A stretch of DNA of 64,000 nt from Ditylenchus dipsaci (taxonomy: Eukaryota; Nematoda; Chromadorea; Rhabditida; Anguinidae): assembly GCA_004194705.1 (NCBI GenBank), contig SADC01001192.1, forward strand, positions 1 through 64,000. Direction: 5' to 3'. The number at the start of each line of letters is the position of its first letter. Positions within the stretch are counted from its first letter, which is position 1. Of this stretch, positions 46,601 through 54,374 are shown piece by piece. The translations under genes and the position numbers were made by a program. The notes below the pieces were generated by a model. The model was not told where the DNA came from, ran no database searches, and worked only from the letters and a program-made list of their open reading frames with translations.

Positions 46601-47182
46601 CGTGACAAGCTCCCCACAGCAGAAGCACCGCAGCAATGGACTCCATCAGCTTCTAACAACCAAACACGACCCAACCATGCAACCAAACCAGGAGGTACTT
46701 CTCCACCCCGTAATCGCAACACCCCTGCCAATCGCAGCCTCCCTGGCTCTTCAGCATCCATTGGCTCAAATTCCAAGCCGATGGGTGGTGCTCCTCCAGA
46801 TCCTAGTCCTAAAATTCCATCCCTACTTTGTGATCTCAAAGACCAGCCTCAAAATAGATTTAATGAGCGCAATGACAGAAGAAATTTGGGCAATTCAGGG
46901 CGGTTTGGCAACAACAACAATAATAACAGGCGTCAACAGCAACAAAACTTTGGCAGTCGGCGAGTGCGTTCCCCTTCACCAGCCTTAAATAACTCCTACA
47001 GGAAGAGAGACTACATTCCAGGAGGAGGCATATCTCCTCAAAGAACAGAACCAATAGTTTCAGACGGTCCACCAGCAAGTGCAGCAGCTGTAAAAACTGA
47101 GCCACCTGCACCTAAGAAACAGAAGAGAGTGGTTGATGAATCAGAGCTGTCAGAGGGAGAAATTTTAAGCGATGACGATTAG
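31700..47182 (+). CDS. Triple NADAR (YbiA-like) domain protein, 976 residues, 11 exons
   Basis: Exons 31700-31794, 32182-32308, 32354-32465, 32514-32745, 32800-33118, 37261-37405, 38812-39196, 42368-42707, 44836-45079, 45128-45474 and 46598-47182 total 2931 bases and keep frame at every junction. Three NADAR repeats are visible, each ending in a G-x-N-x-[LT]-G-x-x-LM-x-x-R block: GQNQLGFFLMWLR (about 172-184), GGNKTGLLLMELR and GGNRLGLLLMEVR. Repeat 2 is the most canonical, with PLSNYYAMNF and SVEHYAYQ (EHY at 253-255). Repeat 1 has PSADHYAHS, with Asp in place of that Glu. Repeat 3 lacks the EHY block. Bacterial YbiA/NADAR proteins cleave N-glycosidic bonds of ADP-ribose or riboflavin-pathway intermediates; whether this one does is inference. 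Residues about 625-782 are helical and charged. The tail (783-976) is disordered, Asn/Pro/Arg-rich, with NNNNNNRRQQQQ, a KKQKR basic cluster and an acidic SELSEGEILSDDD end, suggesting a nuclear or RNA-associated protein. Confidence 0.75.
31818..32135. mobile_element. mariner-like MITE in intron 1 of the NADAR gene
   Basis: Ends AAGGGTGGTCCAAATTTTCT and (inverse) CAGGGTGGTCCAATTTTTCT lie between TA dinucleotides (31816-31817, 32136-32137). It occupies most of the 387-bp first intron; neighbouring introns without insertions are 45-54 bp. Confidence 0.7.
33166..33414. mobile_element. C-tract element in NADAR intron 5
   Basis: Ends AGGGCTACTGTAATATACCC and GGGGGTTATGTGACAGTAGCC enclose runs of C and G. 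It is a CTACT/TACCCCC-group member lying about 48 bases inside the intron. The duplication is not readable. Confidence 0.55.
33760..35263 (+). mobile_element. Kolobok-like transposon, 1504 bp, TTAA target site
   Basis: Ends begin AGGGGGGGGGG then ACTGTTTCRTGTCCGGAAAG, with ACGGAAA further in. They are inverted at the right end and flanked by TTAA (33756-33759 and 35264-35267). The uninterrupted target with a single TTAA is preserved at 35749-35752 in the opposite arm of the host inverted repeat. TTAA duplication with G-rich termini is described for the Kolobok superfamily. A solo end of the same family lies at 14900-14980. Confidence 0.8.
34019..35246 (+). CDS. Kolobok-like transposase, two overlapping ORFs
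   Basis: ORF 1 (34019-34372) has an acidic N-terminus and ends with a CQCSDK cluster. ORF 2 starts near 34365 in another frame and runs to 35246. ORF 2 contains HSWVLGQKF, ACSHEIQNESR, then TSVVESYHGLSIKYKPKI and RRRNMLATLDFN, and a Trp-rich stretch (GMRWKVRKSP, DFAWKRQ). This order matches the C-terminal part of a transposon-encoded protein common in animal genomes, where TTS-x-x-E-x-[FY]H-x-x-x-x-x-YxPK and R-x-x-LA-x-LD-x-N are the recognisable blocks. An acidic Asp/Glu run follows. The 8-base overlap between the ORFs could be a frameshift lesion, a sequencing error or a missed intron. At about 410 codons it is short for a full transposase, so activity is unlikely. Confidence 0.65.
35361..35606. 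mobile_element. TACCGTATA-ended MITE
   Basis: Inverted ends TACCGTATAACCTTTAATAG and TACCGTATAACCTCTATTAG enclose 246 bp with the family landmarks GAGATTTTTGGGTACTC, AAGAAAACGCGAAAAACAG and GAGATATAGGTCC. It lies in the loop of the 33597-37030 inverted repeat. Confidence 0.7.
35846..36164. mobile_element. Foldback element in the right arm of the host repeat
   Basis: Arms of about 140 bp (GTGGTTTTAGAGCCATATTT and its inverse; GATATTGA and TTTTTGGAATTC landmarks) interrupt the host arm. Compared with the uninterrupted left arm, the break lies in TTTAAA, which is present on both sides and may be part of the duplication. Confidence 0.6.
36207..36988. mobile_element. hAT-like palindrome, 782 bp, in NADAR intron 5
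   Basis: Arms of about 380 bp are nearly identical inverted copies around a centre near 36595. Ends are CAGTGATGTTTTTGTG and its inverse. The 8-bp direct repeat GTGTCGAG flanks it (36199-36206, 36989-36996), and the empty site CTCGACAC is preserved at 33629-33636 in the opposite host arm. There is no ORF of significance. Confidence 0.9.
38008..38738. repeat. Inverted repeat in NADAR intron 6, with nested C-tract hairpin
   Basis: Outer arms GGCCAGTTAGCAATGG (38008) and CCGTTGCTAACTGGCT (to 38737) continue inward for about 250 bp. Nested at 38282-38604 is a second inverted repeat bounded by CCCCCCCCCTGGCCCGAAAA and its inverse. It fills most of the 1.4-kb intron between exons 6 and 7. Confidence 0.65.
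39211..39866. mobile_element. hAT-like foldback, 656 bp, 14 bases into a NADAR intron
   Basis: Ends GGCTAAAGTACCTTATATCG and (inverse) GGCCGGAGTACCTTATATCG are flanked by the 8-bp direct repeat GAATTTGT (39203-39210, 39867-39874). Arms are about 155 bp. The loop contains GC-hairpin MITE copy 7 (39448-39695), which has lost one strand of its GC stem at 39590-39605. Confidence 0.8.
39902..41486. mobile_element. Composite C-tract/GACAATTCGCCCC foldback element
   Basis: The outer ends GGTGCTACTGGGATATACCC and its inverse belong to the C-tract group. Inside, inverted arrays of GACAATTCGCCCCY (40108-40190 and 41292-41440) form a second foldback element. Its interior holds an AAACCAAGTGGACG-type inverted repeat (40190-40440), a ragged TACCACCTRRGTACCA array (40520-40630) and a GGCCACAAGAAAAAG array (40903-40980). 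It lies in NADAR intron 7. Confidence 0.55.
41656..42284. mobile_element. Non-autonomous TTAA element, 629 bp
   Basis: Inverted ends AGGGGGGGGGGAACTTTATA (then TACGCATCG) are flanked by TTAA (41652-41655 and 42285-42288). The right copy has one extra T before TTAA. G-rich ends and TTAA match the Kolobok-like element at 33760, but the inner terminal sequence differs, so it is another family. It has no ORF and lies about 80 bases upstream of NADAR exon 8. Confidence 0.65.
43238..44608. mobile_element. hAT-like foldback with TTTCGTAAC arrays, 1.37 kb
   Basis: Ends GGCTGTAGGAACTTTCGTAA and (inverse) GCCTGTAGGAAGTTTCGTAA are flanked by the 8-bp direct repeat CAATTGTG (43230-43237, 44609-44616). 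Each end carries four to six AATTTTCGTAAGA-type units. The interior contains tRNA-like promoter boxes. It lies in NADAR intron 8. Confidence 0.8.
44105..44170 (-). mobile_element. tRNA-derived SINE-like head
   Basis: On the minus strand an A-box TGGCGCAGTGG (44164-44154) is followed after about 30 bases by a B-box-like AGTTCGATTCTC (44123-44112), the spacing of internal pol III promoters. A related B-box half, GTTCGATTCCC, lies inverted at 43817-43827, another GGTTCGATTCTACC at 43722-43735, and a similar AAGGTTCGACTCCCA on the minus strand near 62530-62545. No full tRNA cloverleaf could be drawn, so this is a SINE or relic rather than a tRNA gene. Confidence 0.45.
45505..45605. repeat. GGACATTTCACTCTCT tandem array
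   Basis: Six units of an 18-bp motif (GGACATTTCACTCTCTRG) begin about 30 bases into NADAR intron 10. No inverted partner was found in the window. Confidence 0.75.
45740..46215. repeat. TACCGTATT-family relic and GAATCTGGGACAAAA array
   Basis: 45740-45972 carries the TACCGTATT-family landmarks and ends AGAGAAAATACGGTA; its left end is missing. 46120-46215 has five units of GTGAATCTGGGACAAAAAA. A minus-like partner GCAGATTCACTTTTT begins near 46232. Confidence 0.55.
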
Positions 47183-47494
47183 CTGGATACAGTGAAAATA
47201 ATATTGGGATATTAAACCGGAGCCAATTTTCTGTTTATATTTTCTGATTTTGGTTTGCATAGATGGTTGTTGTTGACAGATAAATCTCAAGCATATTTAA
47301 TAGTGTTGTTTTAACAATATTTATTTGTGAATCGGTAATTTATAACACTGACTTTAAATGTTTATTGCTGAAGAAGTGCGGGTGCTTCTAGCAAAATATT
47401 GCACATTTGACTTTCATCATTATACAGCTAAGCAGTTAATATTTTATGAATTAAATCGATAAAGTTGAATCATATAAAATCGTAGAATGGAAAA

Positions 47495-47500
47495 AATAAA
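47495..47500 (+). terminator. Poly(A) signal of the NADAR gene
   Basis: AATAAA lies 313 bases past the stop codon and is followed by a TATATATG-rich stretch; it is the best 3'-end candidate. Confidence 0.45.
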
Positions 47501-47539
47501 CAGTGACTATATATGTATACACAAGCTCCTATTTCGTTT

Positions 47540-48121
47540 CTAAAGATTTTCCTTGTCTGACGATCCTGATAGATTTTCCAAGAGCACAAAAGTATCAGGA
47601 AAGGTATCAACTCTTTGCACAGGTCACCTAAAAAAATTATACTACCAAAAAAAGAACTACCAAAAAAAATCTAGAATGCACTTCGACACAGACTTTATCG
47701 CGGAACGCAAGCGTCATGCGCGCATACGGATCCTAAGCCCCCCCCCCACAGTGTGTCAAAATCAAAAACGTGCAAACTCGTGGTTTTTATGTCGAGACAA
47801 AAAGTGTTAATCATTTGATTTGTTTACTGTTTTTACAGATTTTGACTATTTTCTGTTCGAGTTCACACGCTTTCAAAATTTGAATCTTAGTGTAATAGAG
47901 AAATTTGGCGCCAAACGAAAAACTATCAAAAATGGTCAATTTAAGGCCCACGGGGTGTCAAAATTCAAAAACGTAATCAGAATAGTTCAAACAAAACGCC
48001 AAGAATTTTCAAAAGGCAATTTAAAAATTTTGCTGTGAAAATATTGAGCTTTTTTTTCTTTTCACCAATAGGACGGATATTCTCAAAATTTAAGGACTAA
48101 TACAGGCCGAAATATAACAGT
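47540..48121. other. Intergenic; one arm of a short inverted repeat
   Basis: 47942-47982 (AAGGCCCACGGGGTGTCAAA and following) recurs inverted at 49931-49975, so the degenerate transposon gene between them may be bracketed by this repeat. ORFs here are chance. Confidence 0.4.
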
Positions 48122-49305
48122 TTATTCTTCGTAACACAAATTAACAACAATTTTTTTTTTCGAAAAGCTTGTCTGAGATTGAGAATTAGCTTGGAACGTA
48201 GCAAAGTTTTGACGCACAGATTCCAGAGATCGTTTTGCAAAAGGGTTTCCTACTTTAAAGTCTTCTTTGGGCGATTCGCAGAGAAGGCAAGGATGAGACG
48301 ACGACGCACCAAGATGACCATAGACTGCACAAAGAAATTTGATGTCTCCAGTTGAAAACCTTTAAATTAGGTATTACGGTTGAATTGATACAAGGCACAA
48401 CTTACCAAACAATTTCTCTAACTTGAAAACCTACTTTTATTGTGCTGAAAGAAATCTGGCTGAACATTTCGTGAAGATGAGAAAGTGAGGAATGGGTGTC
48501 TTCATCATCAGAGAGTCCAACTAGAAGAAGAGAATTTGCCGAATTTGGTAGCCTTACATTTCCTATTCCAATAGCACACTTAGTTGTGCCACCTCCTTTG
48601 TCTCCCAGAAAGAACAAAAAACAGCTTTTCGTTGTAGCCACCACCAAACTCAAGGTTGCTTGACTCATTCAAACGATGAAGCCGTTCCTCCAAAATAAAT
48701 TTGATGTTGGCCAACCAGATAAAACACTTCCCCCCGACGACGGAAGAGATGATTTGCAGCTGATTGCCAAATTGCTTCACTAAGTCACGCACTTTTTTGT
48801 TCGAAGCGAAGATATCTTTACCAAGCTATAATTATAAACTTTTTTTAAATGGTTTCCTGGAATGTATCCTACCTTGATCAGATCAGTTTTCAATGCACAT
48901 CTCTGTCTCCAGCTCAGTCGACTTCCTAGCAGCTTAATATCATCAATTGGTGAAAGCTTGGAGACAACGAAAGGAGGAGGCTTAGGTGCTGATTTCATAC
49001 ACAAGCGATTTTCCAACATCTTCACAGACTTGTCAAATTCTGATCTTGTTGGAGGATTAACAGCTTTGTCCAGAAAATGTAGCGCAATCTGGTCCAACTT
49101 AGACAAAGACGCTGTCCTACCACATTTGGGCAATGGCTTTCTTGGAATCTGAATAGAAAAGGTGGCTAAGAAAATCGGGTGAAAGACCTACTATCTCTTT
49201 CCTCCTATCTGGTTTGATTATTCGCCTTTCAAGAATCTGGTATTTGTTTGTTTGCTCGGCCAGGCATTGTTGCAGTTGTATTATCACTGGAGTGCACTGA
49301 TCCAC
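48122..49305 (-). pseudogene. Transposon-encoded protein gene, frameshifted
   Basis: On the minus strand, exons 49305-49192, 49148-48873, 48825-48406 and 48359-48122 are joined by GT-AG introns of 43-47 bases. The first two exons give MDQCTPVIIQLQQCL and then IPRKPLPKCGRTASLSK in frame. The third encodes VRDLVKQFGNQLQIISSV and then GDKGGGTTKCAIGIGNVRLP followed by LLLVGLSDDEDTHSSL, but one extra base just before the GDKGG block puts the two halves in different frames. The fourth gives GDIKFLCAVYGHLGASSSHP then CLLCESPKEDF. GDKGG-x-x-TK and GD-x-KFL-x-x-xYG-x-x-GASS-x-HPC-x-x-C are blocks of a transposon-encoded protein widespread in cnidarian and other invertebrate genomes; I cannot name its superfamily. 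Confidence 0.6.
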
Positions 49306-49329
49306 TTGAACACTTTGAGCACTATATCG

Positions 49330-51375
49330 ATATACCTTAATACAAGAAAAATATAGTCAAAATTTTCCCATGGTCAAAAATCTCAAAACCACGGACTTTT
49401 TTTAACTTTCTATATACCAAAATGAAGCCCGCAATCTCTACTACAAGATCCTCAGAGGGATTTTCGAAATTCCAGAATTTTCCGTAGTTATAACCATTTT
49501 AAGCCAAAAACCATGGTTTTTGACTGGAAAATACTAATTTTCGAGATCGCGCCGTATAAAAAGATAAAAATTTCGTATTAATTGGAGCGATATTGCACAT
49601 ACATACGCCAAAATTAACGGGCTATTACGCTAACGATTTTGTTTTTAGCGTTTGTATCAAAAAACAGAAGCTCAGTGTAGTTTTAGCACACAACTCAGTG
49701 AATTTTTTCAGTGATCTTTTCATAAAATAAATTTGTGGCAACCAAATTCGCTATCTTTTGTTTGCAAGTGATGGCTCGATAGAAAGCCCGAAAAACAGCG
49801 AATCTCACCAGTTTAAGATAAACACAAAAACACAAACGGAATGGACATAATTCAGTAATACAAACCAAAAGAAAAAATCCATTGAAAATTGCTGCTTTTT
49901 TCAATTTCGCATTTCGCGCAAAATTTCTCTACTGATTATGTTTTTGAATTTTGACACCCCGTGGGCCGTTTTTGTTCCATGCTTCTGATGGGTTTTTTTT
50001 ATTTTAGGTTTTGCATGCTTATACCCAAAATTTTCCTCACATTCAGGGCTTTCGAATGAGCCATCACTTGCCCATAAAACAGTTGAAATTTCAAAACCAC
50101 AATAAATTTCTTTAAAAATTTTCAGAAAAAAACCGTCGTCTCATTGACATAATTGAGATCCTGCCAAGTTTTTGTGTCCAACTCCAACTAGATGGAGGAG
50201 TAAATTTGCTGCATTTTGGTACCATTTTGGCAAAAAATACAAATTTAGGGTGTTTTATACAAAAGTTAGATGGAAAACGCCAAAACCCCTATTTTTACTC
50301 GAGAAAATGCCAGTTCTTTGCTTTAACTGGTCTCTAGTTCCTAAAAAAATAACATCTTCACGAAATTCGGCTCAATTATTCTTGTAGCTGAATGTCTAGG
50401 CTTTCTTTTGGTGCATGAAACGTCCTGAAAACGACGACTTTTTTAGATTTTTTGATGGAATTAAATTTGGTATAATTTTCAGGTATGATGAGGACTCGCA
50501 ATTCAAGCTATCAAAGGGCATAGGGGCGTTTGAGTTATGGCGTGCGAAAGGGCACAAAGTAACTCAAACGACTTATTATGGACGTTTGAGTTACTTTGTG
50601 CCCTTTTGCACAAAGTAACTGAAACGTCTTAAAATTTATTTTTGCGATATTTGTTTGTTTTCGATTTCTTTTTCTCTTTCGTTACTCTTTGCAAATGTCT
50701 ATGTCTTCTCCAGACGTCTTCTTCCTCGATCGATGAAAATACTGCTGGTCCTGAACCAATCAAACCTATTTCTATGTACTGTTCGGAAATTTTTTGTGCA
50801 AAGTTTCGCAAACTTTTCAGTTCTGATGTAATTGCGAATGTCTCAGTTTTAGCTTGATCCTATGTGTTGTTGAAATCATCTTACAACATGTTTGATTTGA
50901 GTGAAAATTCCTGAATACCTTAATTCCACTTCTTAGGTACCTAAAAAATTGTTCAAAGGTGAATGGAGATGAAAGATAAATTTGCTGGCATTAGTTATCC
51001 ACTCTGATACACCTCATCAAATAGTCTTATGCGCATTAAAAAAGGTCTATTATGCTAAATCCTCCGTACCACCACCTGGATAACACTTGGATAACACAAT
51101 CAACTGGGTATCACCATGCAAATGACTCGAGTACGACAGTATATGAAGTGCATCCCCCCTCCAAAGAGTATTAAAATCGAGGGGTGTGAGTTGACTATGT
51201 TGCGCTTATTATTATAACTTTTTTTGTATAAATGCGGAGCGTATTTCGCCGCTTCGCGTCGAAAGACCAGCACACTCCACAGCGCAAGGAATTGGGGTTT
51301 TCTGAATATGCACCGCCCTGTTTTACGGCAAGAGAACTCATACTCTTTGCAGTGGGGGTGCGCTTCAACTTTTAC
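49330..51375. other. No supported gene; GTTTGAGTTACTTTGTGC hairpin at 50525-50620
   Basis: The region contains a short inverted repeat CACAAAGTAACTCAAACG / CGTTTGAGTTACTTTGTG (50550-50605) with a third unit beside it. A coding-like stretch at 50711-50857 (TSSSSIDENTAGPEPIKP, then FCAKFRKLF) after a possible splice acceptor could be an exon, but nothing joins to it. Ragged TACCACCTGGATAAC repeats lie at 51065-51130. Confidence 0.4.
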
Positions 51376-51546
51376 TAGGGTTGTACAATTCTCCGGAATT
51401 TCGAAGAATTCTCCGGAGAATTCTCCGAAATTCTCCGGAATTTCCAGTTTTTCCTTATTAAATCCTCCATATACTCGAGAGAATTCTCGGAGAATTCTCC
51501 GGAGAATTCTCCGATTTTTATTTTTTCGGAGAATTATACAACCTTA
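51376..51546. mobile_element. Short hAT-like element with GAATTCTCCGGA arrays
   Basis: Ends TAGGGTTGTACAATTCTCCG and (inverse) TAAGGTTGTATAATTCTCCG are flanked by the perfect 8-bp direct repeat ACTTTTAC (51368-51375, 51547-51554). Its body is almost entirely GAATTCTCCGGA units. Relatives with the TAGGGTTGGGTAAT start and TTACCCGGGTAA or TCTCCGGAGAA units occur at 57180-57245, 62066-62135, 62695-62805 and 63692-63787. Confidence 0.8.
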
Positions 51547-51659
51547 ACTTTTACGCTCGAGTACGACCTGAATGTATTAATTTCACCCGTCAAGGGGGGG
51601 GCGGTTGTTCTTAATTACCCCTACAACGAAAGTTGCAGCCATAAGTATCATTATCTAAG

Positions 51660-52210
51660 TTCAACTAACTGGGTACCACCATGTGGGTGCCATCAACTAG
51701 TACTACCAACAAGTACTAACAATTAGGCCCCACTACCTGTGTACCTCGACACCGGTACCATCACATGGATACCTCTTGATCTAATCGCACTATGATCTGA
51801 ATGCTACTTTCTGGGTAATAATACTTCCCTACTACCATTTGGATACCCAAAGGGGTATGATTTCAGATATAGTTCGATCCCTCATCAAAAGTTGAGTCTA
51901 CAAAATTTTCCTACACGCTGCAGTTCCTTGTCGTTCCTTACAGGGAAACGTCCCTTACAGGGAAACGGCTTACAGGGAAACGGCCTTACAGGGAAACGGT
52001 TTTACAGGGAAACGTCCGTGTCCCGTCCCACTTACTAACTTTACCTAACAACCCTTCACCTAACAACCCTTCAATATAGAGGACTTAGAGAAATATAGAG
52101 AACAGGTAACAAACAATAAAAAACAAAAAATTTTTAGGCTTTTATAACATCCATTTCAAGCAACACATCAACACTCAAAAGCAACAAAAATAAATATAAT
52201 AGGAGACGGC
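51660..52210. repeat. Ragged GTACCACCATGTGGG repeats and TTACAGGGAAACG array
   Basis: 51665-51850 has degenerate CTGGGTACCACCATG-like units. 51935-52030 is a five-unit TTACAGGGAAACG array with the same CGTGTCCCGTCCC trailer as at 28258. No gene was found up to 52210. Confidence 0.5.
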
Positions 52211-52222
52211 CGCTGTGTTCGT

Positions 52223-52590
52223 TCAAAAGATATCTGAACGACGTGGCTTCTTGGGAGGTGGAGGCTTGGACAGCTTGATTTCTTCGTACTTTTCAAAACG
52301 CTCCAATTTCTTGCAGGCTTCGTCCACTGTCTTCAGGCAGAACACGTTCGGAACCATCAACATTGCCTTTGCGTCAATGATACTTAAACAAAAACGATAA
52401 CTGCCAACAAAATTATTTGTTAGTGAAACATACAAACTACTTTTCCACTCCCAAGGATGATTTCCGTATCGACCTGGTAGTCACCAACCGCTTCCTTTTC
52501 TTCTTCCTTTTTGTCGTCATGGCCAATAAAGAGGATAACTTTGAAGCCAATTTTGTCACCAATATATGCGCAAATACCTTAGAGATTTAT
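52223..52590 (-). CDS. Candidate 3' exons of an unrecognised gene
   Basis: Two adjacent minus-strand stretches look coding. The downstream one ends at 52223 and contains AKAMLMVPNVFCLKTVDEAC and a basic, proline-rich C-terminus KPPPPKKPRRSDIF. The upstream one (about 52580-52446) reads AYIGDKIGFKVILFIGHDDK and then TEIILGSGK in its best frame, but that frame does not join the downstream exon with the GT-AG sites I can see; another frame does. A sequencing indel or a different intron would resolve it. No family was recognised. The 52616-52980 direct repeats lie immediately upstream. Confidence 0.35.
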
Positions 52591-52615
52591 ATTTCAAATT
52601 CAAAAAACTCTTTTA

Positions 52616-52985
52616 AGGATGTTTGTGGGCGATGATCCGGCCTTTTTTTATCACTCACATCATTAAAAGGTTATAATCATTGTGTGTCCCTACATGGGCA
52701 GGTTCGCACTATACATTTCTTTCCCCGAGTTTTCATTGAAACAGAGGAAACTTTTAGAGAAAACATGATTTTAGCGCTGTTAATCATTAAAAATATTGAC
52801 AAAAATCGACATTCCTATTGGTAATCCCAATTAAAAAAACTCATTTCACGAAAAGGGGATGTTTATGGGCGATGATCCGGCTTGTTTTATCACTCATATT
52901 ATTCAAAAGTTATAACTATTGAGTAGCCCTACATGGGCAGGTTTGCACTATACAACTTTTTTCCAAGTTTTCATCAATCTCAAAA
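52616..52985. repeat. Two direct repeats of about 125 bp, 240 bp apart
   Basis: GATGTTTGTGGGCGATGATC (52619) and GATGTTTATGGGCGATGATC (52858) each begin about 125 bp of similar sequence ending GAGTTTTCAT/CAAGTTTTCAT, including CTACATGGGCAGGTT. This suggests a two-unit tandem repeat of about 240 bp. Confidence 0.65.
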
Positions 52986-53034
52986 ATATCAATGGAACGT
53001 GCAAAACCGACACCCACAAATCTCCAACTCTCTG

Positions 53035-53290
53035 TAACATCATTCGCTCACTCTCCAGACACCGCTACTCACGCACTGGTACCTCTTCATACTCATCAGA
53101 TGCTGCTATCTACTGTCTAGATACTGCTACCCACTGTCAAGGTACCTCTACTCACTTTCCAAGTACCCCGAAATACTCTTCAGGTACTGCGACTCGTCGC
53201 CGGGCAAATTTAACCACTATTCTGGTCTTCCTACCCACTCTTCTACCCCTACCCACTCTCCGTAGTCCTACTCACTCTCCTTTCCGACTA
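53035..53290. repeat. Degenerate CTACTCAC/GGTACC tandem array
   Basis: Loose units of about 24 bp (CTACTCACTGTCTAGGTAC-like) repeat about eight times. The ORF through it is a repeat artefact. Confidence 0.5.
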
Positions 53291-53316
53291 CGTGCTAATT
53301 TAAAAAACCTTTAAAC

Positions 53317-53529
53317 CAGGGTTCTCATCTCAAAATTTTGAAATAAAGTACATTTGGCAAAATAAAGTACAATTTGGGCATTTTTCGTCAAAAAGTGCCA
53401 TTTTTTCCAGTGCTTGCTGAGATTTGAGCGCGAAAAATAAAGATTTTGACTTAAGATCTCAAAAATTCTAAAGATTTGGGGTACCAAATAAAGTACAAAT
53501 CTTTAAATAAAGCACAGATGAGAAGACTG
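53317..53529. mobile_element. hAT-like element with AAATAAAGTAC units, 213 bp
   Basis: Ends CAGGGTTCTCATCT and (inverse) CAGTCTTCTCATCT are flanked by CTTTAAAC (53309-53316) and CTTTAGAC (53530-53537), one mismatch. AAATAAAGTACA units repeat at both ends in the same orientation rather than inverted. Confidence 0.65.
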
Positions 53530-53631
53530 CTTTAGACAGAAATATAAAACAAAAACAGTTTGAAAACATTATAAGAAACCACTTTTCTCTCAAGACAAAA
53601 ATCAATATAATTCAAAAAGGATAAAACGGAA

Positions 53632-54030
53632 ATATGCCACGTTCTGGAGAAAAAGTTCCACGTTTTTGTGATAAAGTGCCACGTTTTTTCGATTCTAGTC
53701 AAGAAGGCGAAAAAGTGCCACGTTTCAGTGAGAAAGTACCACGTTTTAGTGAAATTTGCCTAGTTTCGCACAGATATGCCTGTTTTTATTGGTCACTTTG
53801 TTTCCAAGGACATATCAATAGCAAGCTAATGGTAATCTTCAAAATTTCAGGTGTAAATCATTGATTTGTCTAAGAAACCATATTGTCAGAAAACGTGCCA
53901 GATTTTCACAAAAACGTGGCATATTTCACAAAAACGTGACACTTTTTCGCCTTTTTGACTAAGATCGGAAAAACGTGGCACTTTTTTCACAAAAAACGTA
54001 GCAATATTTTCTCCAAACGTGGCATTTTTA
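53632..54030. mobile_element. Foldback element with AAAGTGCCACGTTT arrays
   Basis: The left end (53632-53745) has six AAAGTGCCACGTTTT units and the right end (53895-54030) has the inverse AAAAACGTGGCACTTT units. The arms share GAAGGCGAAAAAGTG and its inverse. The duplication is not clear. Confidence 0.65.
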
Positions 54031-54153
54031 CGTATCGTCCAATTCAAAAAAAGGCCCAAATTCAAATTCCCCCTAAATGACCATCTCCATACTCTTTGAC
54101 ACATCCCCTATTGAAAGTCGTCATTCTTCGGCGATCTTTTTTTTAAACGAATA

Positions 54154-54198
54154 TATTACAGTAGCTTTTTGGGGGGGGTATATGACAGTAGCGTCAAA
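54154..54198. repeat. Half of a C-tract element
   Basis: ACAGTAGCTTTTTGGGGGGG and TATATGACAGTAGCGTC form one end of the C-tract group, without a partner end. Confidence 0.45.
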
Positions 54199-54374
54199 AA
54201 TCCTCAAACTAAAATCCAAACAACCATTCTACTCCTGAGATCCCAAGCTTCTTATTTAAAAAAAAATTGACTAAAAACCCAAACAAAACCCTCCAGAAAA
54301 CCAAAAATATCAATTGTCCGCAAACAAACAAACACACTCTATGCTATATAGGAGATTGCTAATCAAAACCTTAA

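Noticed and set aside
46602..46988. Alternative +frame ORF over the last NADAR exon
   Set aside because: The other frame joins in phase with exon 10 and ends in a plausible acidic tail; this one is a shadow.
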